A stretch of 64,000 bases of DNA from positions 124,001 to 188,000 of the forward strand of contig JASJDC010000003.1 of NCBI GenBank assembly GCA_030065235.1. The letters are read 5' to 3'. The position numbers and the translations under genes were made by a program. Shown in pieces: positions 44,816 to 53,469 of this stretch; position 1 is the stretch's first letter; every line of letters starts with the position of its first letter. The notes beneath the pieces are model-generated. The model made no database searches and was not told where the DNA came from. It saw only the letters and a program-made list of their open reading frames with translations. The stretch comes from Alphaproteobacteria bacterium (GTDB lineage: Bacteria; Pseudomonadota; Alphaproteobacteria; UBA8366; Aestuariispiraceae).

Positions 44816-44941
44816 GCGCGCCTCCGGCGAGCGCCGGGCCGATCGCACCTCTCTTGTTCCGCGTTTCTATCGTCCTTTTCCGCAGGCCCGTTAGGCATTT
44901 GTTCACTGCATGCCGGCCATGATGGGAACGCAATGGCGTTT

Positions 44942-44981
44942 TTGCGAATGCGCAACAAGTATGCTGCAACGCAACAGCATA
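44942..44981. promoter_or_regulatory. Two inverted repeats upstream of the XRE-like gene
   Basis: TTGCG-AATG-CGCAA (44942-44955) is followed by TATGCTG-N8-CAGCATA (44960-44981), the latter with perfect 7-bp arms. Both lie 115-150 bp ahead of a small helix-turn-helix gene in a 279-bp spacer with no other gene. They could be operators for the regulator itself; not tested. Confidence 0.4.
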
Positions 44982-45094
44982 GTGCATCCGAGGGCGCGCC
45001 GAAATTTTCGCGATCGTGCGATCGGTCGGCCCCTTTGGAACGTAGAGTCTAGTGAAGCAAGTCGATCCCGATCAGGGTCACGGAGGATTTTGAT

Positions 45095-45409
45095 ATGAGT
45101 GAAATTAGAGCCATCGCGTCGACAGCCGCGCCGTGGGGCCGAGGCGGGGCGTGGATTTCGCACCTGCGCCGATCGTCTGAAATCACACTGCGCGAATGTG
45201 CGGAGCAGATTGGCGCGCCGTCCGTGCGTTGGGCTGAAGATGTTGAAGCCGGCCTGCGCCCGGTTCCGTCATCGATGTATGCGGCCTATGCGAAGGTTTT
45301 CGGTTTGGACCTGCGCGACTTCGCGGCGACCTGCCTGCGCCATTACGACCGCAAGGCGTTCGAAGCCTTGTTCGGCGTCGAATCGCAAGAGTTCAGCGCG
45401 GCGGCCTGA
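45095..45409 (+). CDS. Small XRE/Cro-type helix-turn-helix protein
   Basis: A 104-residue protein with a single XRE-like helix-turn-helix (HLRRSSEITLRECAEQIG, VRWAEDVEAGLRPVPSSMY) at residues 24-70 and a short tail. GGAGG sits 7 bp before the ATG. It is alone between folK and the convergent VWA gene. The VEAGLRPVP segment matches the usual XRE core where E-x-G-R-x-P is expected. Confidence 0.7.
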   Translation: MSEIRAIASTAAPWGRGGAWISHLRRSSEITLRECAEQIGAPSVRWAEDVEAGLRPVPSSMYAAYAKVFGLDLRDFAATCLRHYDRKAFEALFGVESQEFSAAA

Positions 45410-45435
45410 GACAAGCCCATCGGCTGCGTTTGGCT

Positions 45436-46263
45436 CTAGGAAAGCTGATTGACGCCGCAGGACCGCAGGATCGTTATCAACGCCTCCGCCGTGCCGGCGC
45501 CGCCCCATTCCGTGACCACGAATAGGCCGCTGGTGACCGAGGGCGGCCCGCGTAACACCCCGGCGATCGCTTCGTCAGGTTCCAGCAGCAGGCCGGATGT
45601 CGGGATATAGATCGTCGAGATTCGAATGCCGCGCGCCGCCGCTTCCGCCGCGTAGCGCATAAAGCGCCGATCATCGATCCCTGGCGCAAACGTGTCATCG
45701 AACCCGCCGGGGACATTGTCGGTAATCAGCACTAAGATACGGCTATGCCCGGTCCAAGGGCCGCGAAAATCCCCAATCTGACTGCGGCCCGATTGGTCAA
45801 GGCTGTTGATCGCCGTGTTCAAAGCTTCGTCAGAGGCTTCCGGCCCGCCTTGACCGCCTTCCGCCCGGAGGCCTCGGATTGCGCTGCGCACCCTGTTCGC
45901 CTTGGTCGACGGGTCGGGGGCGTCGCCCAGATCTTCGACAACGCGCACAGTGTCGTCGAAGGTGAGCAGCCCAACGCGGAATTGGCCTTGGCTGACCTCC
46001 TCCAGCAGGTCGGTGATTTCCACAGCCTGCCGCTTCAGCTCGCGGATCGCCTTAGCCAGACTGTAGGTCGTATCCAGCGCCAGGACCAAGTCGACGCTGC
46101 CGCAGAGTGCGACCTCATCCGATTGGGCGTTGATCACCCGTCCGTGCGCCGATGCGGAAGCGGCGGCGCCGAACAATGACAGAGCGAGGAGCGGCGTCGC
46201 ACAGGCGATCCGAAACAGCGTCCGGACGCCGAATCGGGACCGACGCGCAGAACTAGAAGGCAT
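45436..46263 (-). CDS. Secreted von Willebrand factor A-domain protein
   Basis: A 275-residue exported protein starting at MPSSSARRSRF. A signal peptide (TPLLALSLFGAAASASA) leads into one VWA domain. The metal-ion-dependent adhesion site is present but altered: DTTYS where the family has DxSxS, so the first Ser is Thr; the later Asp lies in LITDNVPGG. Two Cys, one in ALCGS and one in RSCGV near the C-terminus, could bridge. The gene overlaps the end of the acyl-CoA dehydrogenase gene by 11 bp, so it is in that operon. Periplasmic location is inferred from the signal peptide. Confidence 0.75.
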   Translation of the reverse strand: MPSSSARRSRFGVRTLFRIACATPLLALSLFGAAASASAHGRVINAQSDEVALCGSVDLVLALDTTYSLAKAIRELKRQAVEITDLLEEVSQGQFRVGLLTFDDTVRVVEDLGDAPDPSTKANRVRSAIRGLRAEGGQGGPEASDEALNTAINSLDQSGRSQIGDFRGPWTGHSRILVLITDNVPGGFDDTFAPGIDDRRFMRYAAEAAARGIRISTIYIPTSGLLLEPDEAIAGVLRGPPSVTSGLFVVTEWGGAGTAEALITILRSCGVNQLS

Positions 46264-48043
46264 CGTCCGCCAGCGCCATGACCGTTGTGTGCGTCGTCGT
46301 GATCGGGGCCGCCAAGCCGGGCGCCGTCGCCAGGATGGATTCCGCATAGAACCGGGCGACCGTGAGTTTGGCGTCGTAGAAATCGGCGTCCGCCCCGTCC
46401 TCGTCGCGTCGCGCGAGGGCGGCGACGGTCGATCGCGCCATCATCGCGCCGCCCGCGGTCACCCCGAACAGTTTGAGATAGGCGGCAGAACCGGCGAGCG
46501 CCGCGTCCGGGTCTTTCGCCCCTTCACCGACGATCCAGTCGCTGGCGTTCTCCAAAGCGTCGACGGCGGCGGCCAAGTGTTTGCGGATGACCGTGATCGG
46601 CTCGCGGTCGGTTTCATTCAGCCGGTTGATCAGCGAATGCAACTCTTCGATATATTCGTCGACCGCGGCGCCGCCGTCGCGCAGAATCTTGCGCCCGATC
46701 AGATCCGCCGCCTGGATCCCGTTCGTGCCTTCGTAGATCGGCAGGATGCGCGCGTCACGGAAATGCTGAGCGGCGCCGGTTTCTTCGATGAAGCCCATGC
46801 CGCCATGCACCTGAACGCCCAGAGAGGTCATCTCGACGGCGGTGTCGGTGAACCAGGCCTTGATCACCGGCGTCAACAGATCGACCCGGCGCCGCGCCCA
46901 GACCCGCCAGGATTCGTCCAGATGCCGGTGCTGGATGTCCAACAACGCCATCGTATCGAGCGCCAAGGCCCGCATCGCCTCCGCATAGGCCCGCATGGTC
47001 AGCAGCATGCGCCGCACGTCGGCGTGCTGAATAATCGACGCCGCCGCGCCGTTCGATTGGGCGCTTTTGCCCTGCTTGCGGTCGCGCGCATAGTCGCGGG
47101 CCTGCTGATAGGCCCGCTCGGTCATCGCCAGGCCCTGCATGCCGACCGACAGCCTTGCGTTGTTCATCATCGTGAACATGCATTCCAGGCCGCGATTTTC
47201 CTCTCCGACCAGATAGCCGATCGCGCCCTCATTATCGCCATAGGCCATCACGCAGGTTGGGCTCGCGGCGATCCCCAATTTGTGCTCCAGAGAGACGCAG
47301 CGCAGATCGTTGCGCTCGCCCAGCGCGCCATCCGCGTTGACCAGGAATTTCGGCACCAGGAACAGCGAGATGCCGCGCGTGCCGGCGGGCGCGTCAGGCA
47401 AGCGGGCGAGGACGAGATGGACGATATTGTCCGTCATGTCATGCTCGCCATAGGTGATATAGATTTTCTGGCCCTTGATACGGTAGCTGTCGCCGTCGCG
47501 CTCGGCCTTGGTCTTGATCAGGGACAGGTCGGACCCGGCCTGCGGTTCGGTCAGGTTCATGGTGCCCGACCATTCGCCGCTGATCATCTTGCCGAGATAG
47601 CGTTCTTTCAGGGCGTCGGAGCCATGGGCGCTCAAGGCCTCGACCGCGCCTTGGTTCAGCAGCGGGCACAGCGCCCAGGCCATATTCGCCGAGTTCCACA
47701 TTTCCTGAACAGCCGTCGCGACCGCCCAAGGCAGGCCCTGGCCGCCATGATCGACATCGAACGGGATCGAATTCCAGCCGCCTTCGACGAATTGATGATA
47801 GGCCTCCGTCCAGCCGCCGGCGGTGCGCACGACGCCATTCTCGAACACCGCGCCCTGCTTGTCGCCCGTATGATTTATCGGCGCCAGGACGTCCCGCGCC
47901 AGCTTATTGGCCTCTTCGAGAATCTGCTCGATCAGTTCGGGGCTGACATCCTCGCAGCCCGGCAACGCCTGCACCTGCGCGCCGAGACCCATGTCGGAGA
48001 ACAGGAAAGCGAAATCGCGGGTCGGGGCCGAGTAGGGTATCAC
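46253..48043 (-). CDS. Large acyl-CoA dehydrogenase (FadE/DmdC type)
   Basis: A 596-residue flavoprotein with an N-terminal extension, the ACAD core (NLTEPQAGSDLSLIKT, VHGGMGFIEETGAAQHF, the catalytic Glu in LPIYEGTNGIQAADLIGRK) and an additional C-terminal domain. That architecture and length match DmdC (3-methylmercaptopropionyl-CoA dehydrogenase) and related long-chain enzymes. Which acyl-CoA it uses is not decided by the sequence; a DMSP-related role needs DmdB and DmdD, not seen here. It is downstream of the FAD-linked oxidase with 44 bp between. Confidence 0.85.
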   Translation of the reverse strand: MIPYSAPTRDFAFLFSDMGLGAQVQALPGCEDVSPELIEQILEEANKLARDVLAPINHTGDKQGAVFENGVVRTAGGWTEAYHQFVEGGWNSIPFDVDHGGQGLPWAVATAVQEMWNSANMAWALCPLLNQGAVEALSAHGSDALKERYLGKMISGEWSGTMNLTEPQAGSDLSLIKTKAERDGDSYRIKGQKIYITYGEHDMTDNIVHLVLARLPDAPAGTRGISLFLVPKFLVNADGALGERNDLRCVSLEHKLGIAASPTCVMAYGDNEGAIGYLVGEENRGLECMFTMMNNARLSVGMQGLAMTERAYQQARDYARDRKQGKSAQSNGAAASIIQHADVRRMLLTMRAYAEAMRALALDTMALLDIQHRHLDESWRVWARRRVDLLTPVIKAWFTDTAVEMTSLGVQVHGGMGFIEETGAAQHFRDARILPIYEGTNGIQAADLIGRKILRDGGAAVDEYIEELHSLINRLNETDREPITVIRKHLAAAVDALENASDWIVGEGAKDPDAALAGSAAYLKLFGVTAGGAMMARSTVAALARRDEDGADADFYDAKLTVARFYAESILATAPGLAAPITTTHTTVMALADDAF

Positions 48044-48087
48044 TTGGTCACTCCTGCCGCCGACGCTCGGGCGGCGCGTTTGGCGTC

Positions 48088-49551
48088 CTAGCCGTCTTTC
48101 AGGACTTTGCCCGGGTTCATTAAGCCTATCGGGTCCAGCGCTTGTTTCACCTTGCGCATCATCTCCAGCTCCAAGGCGCTTTTGTAGAGCGGCAGTTCAT
48201 CGCGTTTAAGCTGGCCGACGCCATGTTCGGCGCTGATTGAGCCTTCAAGATCGGCGGTGATCCGGTGCACCGTCTCGTTGATCCGCTCTTTCCAGGCGAC
48301 GAACTCGGCGTCCGAGGCGCCGACGGGCGGGCTGACATTATAGTGAATGTTGCCGTCGCCGACATGGCCGAACGGATAGGGGCGCACGCCTTCGATCATC
48401 TCTTCAAGCGCGGCGTTTGACCGGCGAATAAACTCCGGCACCCGCGAGACGGGGACGGAGACGTCATGCTTGATTGAGGCGCCTTCCTTTAACTGCGCCT
48501 CGACGATCGCCTCGCGCAGGAACCAGATATCGGCGCGTTGCTGTTCCGATTGGGCGATCACCGCATCGATCACCAATCCGTCCTCGAAGGCCTGTTCGAG
48601 CAGCGTCTCCATCGCCTGATTCATCATGTCGCCGGCTTCGAGCCCCGAGAACTCAAGCAGTACTTGCCAGTCATACTCTTCGCCTAAGGCGCGTTTCGCC
48701 GTGTCGATGTGGCGATATGCGAAATTCAGCGTGATCCCCGCCAGCAACTCAAAACTGCTGAGCGCATCGCCGCTGGCCGCCCGCGCTCGGGTCAGAAGCT
48801 CGAGACAGGCGTCGAGGTCGCGCAGGGCGCAGAGGGCCGTCGCCTTTTCCTTCGGCAGCGGGAACAGTTTCAACACCGCCTTGGTGATCACGCCCAGGGT
48901 GCCTTCCGATCCGATGAACAGGTGCTTCAGGTCATAACCGGTATTGTCCTTGCGCAGGCGACGCAGACCGTTCCAAATCTGGCCGTCGGCGGTGACAACC
49001 TCCAGCCCCAGGACCAGATCACGGGTGTTGCCATAGCGCAGCACATTGATCCCGCCGGCGTTCGACGCGATGTTGCCGCCGATCATGCAGGACCCTTCGG
49101 CCCCGAGCGACAACGGGAAAAGCCGGTCCGCCGCGGCGGCCTTGTTCTGGACATCCTGCAATACGCAGCCGGCTTCGACCGTCATCGTGTAATCGACCGG
49201 ATCGATTTCCAGCACCCGGTTCATACGGGCGAGGGATAGCAGCACCTGGGCGCCGCTTTCGTCCGGCGTCGCCGAGCCGACGCGGCTGGTGTTGCCGCCC
49301 TGCGGCGTGACCGGGATACCGGCCTCATGGCAGATCTTGAGGACCTCGGCGACTTGCTCGGTCGTTTCCGGCCGCGCCAGGATGGCGGCCTTGCCGTGAT
49401 AATAGTCTCGCGTATCGACCAGCAGCGGGGCCAGGACGGACGGGTCCTGAGACCAGCCTTTATCGCCCAGCGCCTGCTTGATCTGCTCAATGGCGTCGCG
49501 GTGGCGCGGGCCCGGCGCGCCGGGCGTGTTAAGCGGCAAAGGGTCGGCCAT
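48088..49551 (-). CDS. FAD-linked oxidase, D-2-hydroxyacid dehydrogenase type
   Basis: A 487-residue VAO-fold flavoprotein like D-lactate dehydrogenase (cytochrome), GlcD or D-2-hydroxyglutarate dehydrogenase. The FAD domain spans about 40-220 (VTPQGGNTS, PLSLGAEGSCMIGGNIASNAGG), and the cap domain ends in the metal block PFGHVGDGNIHYN and the C-terminal ISAEHGVGQLKRDEL, DPIGLMNPGKVL. It would oxidise a D-2-hydroxyacid to a 2-oxoacid. The start MADPLPL at 49551 gives the normal N-terminus; the frame is open upstream. The GlcE and GlcF partners of glycolate oxidase are absent. Confidence 0.82.
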   Translation of the reverse strand: MADPLPLNTPGAPGPRHRDAIEQIKQALGDKGWSQDPSVLAPLLVDTRDYYHGKAAILARPETTEQVAEVLKICHEAGIPVTPQGGNTSRVGSATPDESGAQVLLSLARMNRVLEIDPVDYTMTVEAGCVLQDVQNKAAAADRLFPLSLGAEGSCMIGGNIASNAGGINVLRYGNTRDLVLGLEVVTADGQIWNGLRRLRKDNTGYDLKHLFIGSEGTLGVITKAVLKLFPLPKEKATALCALRDLDACLELLTRARAASGDALSSFELLAGITLNFAYRHIDTAKRALGEEYDWQVLLEFSGLEAGDMMNQAMETLLEQAFEDGLVIDAVIAQSEQQRADIWFLREAIVEAQLKEGASIKHDVSVPVSRVPEFIRRSNAALEEMIEGVRPYPFGHVGDGNIHYNVSPPVGASDAEFVAWKERINETVHRITADLEGSISAEHGVGQLKRDELPLYKSALELEMMRKVKQALDPIGLMNPGKVLKDG

Positions 49552-49716
49552 CCGCCTTCCTCGCGGTCGTTGATCAAAAGCGAACCGGCGTTTTAGACCA
49601 AGGCGACGGGCTTGGCGAGCCGCCCGCGCCTGTCGGCGCGCGCGACCATCCGTCACTCTTAACCAGGGCCGGCGCCGGCTGGTGTCCAACCGCCGCCGGA
49701 TTGCGTAAAGACCCGG

Positions 49717-50916
49717 CTAAGCCGCCTTGACGTTGACCTTGGTCCCTTCGGGCGCGGGCTGGCCGCCGAAGCGCAGCACACAGAACCCGATGATGCCGGC
49801 GATCGTAGAGCCGGTCAGCACGCCCAAGCGCACCGTCGCTGCGTAGGACGGATCTTCGAAGGCCAAGCCGCCGATAAACAGACTCATCGTAAAGCCGACC
49901 CCGCAGAGACAGGCGACTCCATAGATCTGCAGCCAGGTCGCCCCTTCTGGTTTGGACGCCAGTCCCAGTTTGACGGTCAGCCAGGCGAAGCCGAATACGC
50001 CGATCATCTTGCCGGCGACCAGGCCGGAGATGATGCCGAACGTGACCGGATGGCCGAAACTGTCCAGACCCATGCCTGCGAATGAGACGCCGGCATTCGC
50101 GAATCCGAAGATCGGCAACACCATGAAGGCCGCCCAGGGATGCAGCGTATGTTCGAGATGCAGCAGCAGGCTGTGGCCGTCCTCGTCCTTCGTCTTCAAC
50201 GGGATCGACATGGCCAGTGCGACGCCGGCGAGCGTCGCATGCACGCCGGACTTCAGCACGCAGACCCAGAGGAAGATGCCTACGAGGACATAGGCCGATA
50301 CCCGGCGCACGCCGAAAAAGTTCAGGAGCGCCAAGGCGGCGACCCCAACGGCCGCAAGACCAAGAGAGACAAGAGAGAGTTCCGCCGTGTAGAACAGCGC
50401 GATGACGATGATGGCCCCCAAATCGTCGATGATCGCAACGGCCGTCAGGAATACCTTCAGCGACAGCGGCGCCCGTGAACCGACCAAGGCCAGCAAGCCC
50501 AACGCGAAGGCGATATCGGTCGCCGCCGGGATCGCCCAGCCGCGGATGCCGATCGGATCGCCCCAGTTGAAATAGGCGTAGAAGAGCGCCGGAACCGCCA
50601 TACCGCCGGCGGCGGCGATGAACGGGAGGAGCGCTTGGTCGCGGGTGGACAATTCGCCTTGCAGAAATTCCCGCTTGATCTCCAAACCGACCAGCAAGAA
50701 GAACACCGCCATCAGGCCGTCATTCACCCACAAGAGCAGCGGTTTGGAGATATCCAGCGCACCAACTTGGATGACGACGGGGGTGTTGAGAAGGCCGATA
50801 TAGAGATCCGAGAGCGGCGAGTTGGCGATGATCAGCCCGATCGCCGCCGCCACGATCAAGACGATGCCGCCGGCCGCCTCGAACTTTAAGAACTCCTGGA
50901 TCCGACTGAGCGGCAT
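49717..50916 (-). CDS. nhaA: Na+/H+ antiporter NhaA
   Basis: A 399-residue, twelve-helix inner-membrane antiporter. The two adjacent transport aspartates are in [16 protein letters not shown], as in E. coli D163-D164. Family blocks [33 protein letters not shown] and [16 protein letters not shown] are all present. It exchanges sodium for protons and supports pH and salt tolerance. Confidence 0.95.
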   Translation of the reverse strand: MPLSRIQEFLKFEAAGGIVLIVAAAIGLIIANSPLSDLYIGLLNTPVVIQVGALDISKPLLLWVNDGLMAVFFLLVGLEIKREFLQGELSTRDQALLPFIAAAGGMAVPALFYAYFNWGDPIGIRGWAIPAATDIAFALGLLALVGSRAPLSLKVFLTAVAIIDDLGAIIVIALFYTAELSLVSLGLAAVGVAALALLNFFGVRRVSAYVLVGIFLWVCVLKSGVHATLAGVALAMSIPLKTKDEDGHSLLLHLEHTLHPWAAFMVLPIFGFANAGVSFAGMGLDSFGHPVTFGIISGLVAGKMIGVFGFAWLTVKLGLASKPEGATWLQIYGVACLCGVGFTMSLFIGGLAFEDPSYAATVRLGVLTGSTIAGIIGFCVLRFGGQPAPEGTKVNVKAA

Positions 50917-50958
50917 CGACCTGTCCCCTACATGGATGGTTAAGACATATATTTTTGG

Positions 50959-50980
50959 CCCCGAGGCTCTCGCCCCGCGG
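50959..50980 (-). other. Stable hairpin in the nhaA leader
   Basis: On the minus strand, CCGCGGGGC pairs with GCCTCGGGG (one mismatch, one G-T) around a GAGA tetraloop, 43 bp before the nhaA start. The following CCAAAAATATATG is not a U tract, so this is not a terminator. It may be a structured leader element. Confidence 0.4.
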
Positions 50981-51089
50981 CTCTAATCTTGGAACCCTAT
51001 CTGGCGCCGCCAACGACGGGATCAAGGCCGCTCGGGCTTAAAACGCACCATTTCAATGGGATTAACGGTGTTGTCGTCGGATCGCGGCG

Positions 51090-52052
51090 CTAGGCGGGGC
51101 GCGGCGCAGCCGCTCGGCGCAGCCGGTCGTTGATGGCGATCCCAAGCCCTTGCTCGGGAATAGGCGAGACGGCGATATCGGTGACGCCGAGCGCATCCAG
51201 CTCATGGAGCATCGAAAACAGATTGGCGGCGGCCTCCGCCGGGTCCCCGCTCGGGCTCAAGTTCAGGCTGGCGCCGGGGACCGGGCCGAAGCCAAGCAAC
51301 GCCTCGCCATTGACGCTGCTTTTGGCGTTAAGCCGGACGGCCGCGCGCGGTGCGTAGTGGCTCTGCAACAGGCCAGGGGCCGATCGTGGCGCCGAGCCGC
51401 TCTCGTCTTCAGGCTCGGGCCGCGCTAGCGGCGCGCCCAAAACGGCTTCGAGCTCTTTGGGCGGGACCCCGCCGGGGCGCAAGAGCGTCGGCCTGTCGGT
51501 CGAGACATCGACGATGCTGGATTCTAGGCCCAAAGCGCATGGGCCGCCATCAATCACCGCGTCGATCGTCTCACCCAAATCGCCCAATACATGCTGCGCG
51601 GTGGTCGGCGACAGCCGTCCCGATTGGTTGGCGCTGGGCGCAGCGATCGGCCGGCCCGCCGCCCGCAACAGGCGCGCCGCCACAGGTCCCGCCGGCGCGC
51701 GCACCGCCGCCGTCGGCAGACCGGCGCTGACCAGAGGCGAAAAACGGCAGGTTCCGCTGCGCTGCAGCACGAGGGTGAGGGGGCCAGGCCAGAACGCCTG
51801 CGCCAGACGCTCGGCGCTCGGCGTCAGCACGACCTCGTTGCGCAGCGCCTCGATCGTGGGCGCATGGACGATCAGCGGGTTGAAGTCCGGCCGACCCTTC
51901 GCTTCATAGAGCCGCGCCAGGGCCGCGCTGTTCGTCGCGTCAGCGCCCAAGCCGTACACCGTCTCAGTCGGAAACGCGACCAGGCCGCCTGCGCGCAGGA
52001 TGTCGGCGGCGTCCTTGATGCTTTTATCGTCTGTTTCCAACAGCTTAGCCAT
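51090..52052 (-). CDS. L-threonylcarbamoyladenylate synthase (Sua5 form)
   Basis: A 320-residue TsaC/Sua5 enzyme that makes threonylcarbamoyl-AMP for the t6A base at position 37 of ANN-decoding tRNAs. The YrdC domain (about 1-200) has GGLVAFPTETVYGLGADA, KGRPDFNPLIVH and APSANQSGRLSPTTAQH. The C-terminal Sua5 domain (about 215-315, starting SAPGLLQSHYAPRAAVRL) makes it the long form. It diverges from the ParA-like gene. Confidence 0.93.
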   Translation of the reverse strand: MAKLLETDDKSIKDAADILRAGGLVAFPTETVYGLGADATNSAALARLYEAKGRPDFNPLIVHAPTIEALRNEVVLTPSAERLAQAFWPGPLTLVLQRSGTCRFSPLVSAGLPTAAVRAPAGPVAARLLRAAGRPIAAPSANQSGRLSPTTAQHVLGDLGETIDAVIDGGPCALGLESSIVDVSTDRPTLLRPGGVPPKELEAVLGAPLARPEPEDESGSAPRSAPGLLQSHYAPRAAVRLNAKSSVNGEALLGFGPVPGASLNLSPSGDPAEAAANLFSMLHELDALGVTDIAVSPIPEQGLGIAINDRLRRAAAPRPA

Positions 52053-52139
52053 AGGGCCTATATGTGGCGGCGAGGCGCCGGCGGCAAGGCCCCCGCCGCA
52101 TCTGTGGGGTCGGCGTTCGCAACTCTGCTATGGGCAACT

Positions 52140-52159
52140 CTTTTCGCATGTGCGAAAAG
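52140..52159. promoter_or_regulatory. Inverted repeat upstream of the ParA-like gene
   Basis: Perfect 9-bp arms CTTTTCGCA and TGCGAAAAG, separated by only TG, lie 50 bp ahead of the ParA-like start and 88 bp ahead of sua5 on the other strand. A two-base gap disfavours an RNA hairpin and favours a dimeric protein-binding site. The binding protein is unknown. Confidence 0.5.
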
Positions 52160-52209
52160 ACGGAATCGGCTTTTCTGTAGCAACGCGGGACGCAAGAAGG
52201 GGCTTGGCG

Positions 52210-52839
52210 ATGGCGGTTTTTGCGATAGCGCAACAGAAGGGTGGCGCGGGTAAATCGACTCTCGCCGCGCATTTGGCGGTGGCCTGGTCCCGCGCCGGCA
52301 AGTCGGTCGGGCTGGTGGATATCGATCCGCAGGGCAGCCTCTCTTTCTGGCATCGCATCCGGGCGGAGCGGCTTGGCGCCGCGGAGACCGGTCTCGACTT
52401 CGCCGATGTCACCGGCTGGCGGACGCAGAAGACCGTGGACGATCTGGCGCGGCGCAATGAGATTGTCGTCATCGACAGCCCGCCGCATGCGGAGACGGAA
52501 GCCAAGATCGCGATCCGCGCCGCGGATTTGGTGATCGTGCCGTCCCAGCCAAGCCCGCTCGATGTCTGGGCCACGACCCCGACCCTGGAGCTTGCGGCGA
52601 AAGAAAAGTCGCCGGTCTCGATCGTTCTTAACCGGGTGCCGCCGCGCGCAAACCTGACCGCGCGTATGATCACCAAACTCGGCGAATATGAGGTCCGGGT
52701 CGCCAAGGCGACGATCGGCAACCGGGTCGCCTTCGCGGAGTCGATGGCGATCGGCCTGACGGCGCTGGAGGCGAAGCCGCGCTCAACCGGATCGCTGGAG
52801 CTTCAGGCGCTGGCCGACGAGTTGCTCAGATCGGTCTAG
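52210..52839 (+). CDS. Orphan ParA-family ATPase
   Basis: A 209-residue deviant Walker A ATPase: QQKGGAGKST with the signature Lys, then GLVDIDPQGSLSFW and VVIDSPPHAETE. It is shorter than chromosomal ParA (about 260), lacks an N-terminal DNA-binding domain and has no ParB gene beside it. Such orphan ParA-like proteins position cellular cargo or cell-division factors. It is followed by the MaoC gene after 13 bp. The ATG at 52210 has AAGAAGG upstream; the frame is open earlier, through the inverted repeat. Confidence 0.8.
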   Translation: MAVFAIAQQKGGAGKSTLAAHLAVAWSRAGKSVGLVDIDPQGSLSFWHRIRAERLGAAETGLDFADVTGWRTQKTVDDLARRNEIVVIDSPPHAETEAKIAIRAADLVIVPSQPSPLDVWATTPTLELAAKEKSPVSIVLNRVPPRANLTARMITKLGEYEVRVAKATIGNRVAFAESMAIGLTALEAKPRSTGSLELQALADELLRSV

Positions 52840-52852
52840 GGCGTCCAACGCC

Positions 52853-53311
52853 ATGCACACCCGCTATTTCGACGATCTGAGAGTCGGCGATCGGTTCAAG
52901 ACGCGCGGCATGACCCTGACCGAGGGTATGATCGTTGATTTCGCCTTCCACTACGATCCGCAGCATATGCATGTGGACAAGGCGAGCGCCGAATCCGGGC
53001 CCTTCGGCGGACTGATCGCGAGCGGTTTCCAGACCATGGCGCTGGCCTTCCGCCTGTTCTACGAACTGGGGGTGGTAACCGAAAGCAACATCGTCGGCCC
53101 CGGCGTGGACAAGCTGCGCTGGCTCGCGCCGGTCTTCCCCGGGGACACAATCCGGTCGGAGTGGGAAGTGATCGACGCGACCCCGTCGCGCAGCAAACCC
53201 GACCGAGGAACCGTCACCTGGCGCTGCACCGCCTATAATCAGGACGGTCGGGAAATCATGAGCTACGAACCGATCATGATCCTACGGAAGCGCCCGACCG
53301 CCGTGGTCTGA
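52853..53311 (+). CDS. MaoC-like hot-dog dehydratase
   Basis: A 152-residue hot-dog-fold protein. YDPQHMHVDKASAESGPFGGLIASGFQTM carries, in part, the D-x4-H active-site pattern of R-specific enoyl-CoA hydratases (MaoC/PhaJ). These hydrate enoyl-CoA in fatty-acid or polyhydroxyalkanoate metabolism. The substrate is not determined. It follows the ParA-like gene by 13 bp, so both are probably on one transcript. Confidence 0.85.
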   Translation: MHTRYFDDLRVGDRFKTRGMTLTEGMIVDFAFHYDPQHMHVDKASAESGPFGGLIASGFQTMALAFRLFYELGVVTESNIVGPGVDKLRWLAPVFPGDTIRSEWEVIDATPSRSKPDRGTVTWRCTAYNQDGREIMSYEPIMILRKRPTAVV

Positions 53312-53469
53312 ACCGCCGCCGAGCCCTTCAGAACAGGGCCCCTCACACCGAATCGCTTTCGCCTTCCGTGTCTCGTGCTAGTGTCCACGTTTGACCGTAA
53401 AGCGGCTGGGGTCATTGGCCGGCCTGTTCACGTCTGCGGTCGGGCCAGCATGGGGGATGGCGCGGGACG

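Noticed and set aside
46130-48091. 653-codon open frame on the plus strand
   Set aside because: It is antisense to the acyl-CoA dehydrogenase gene, whose full motifs are on the minus strand; the product is Arg/Gln/His-rich without domains, as expected from high-GC shadows.
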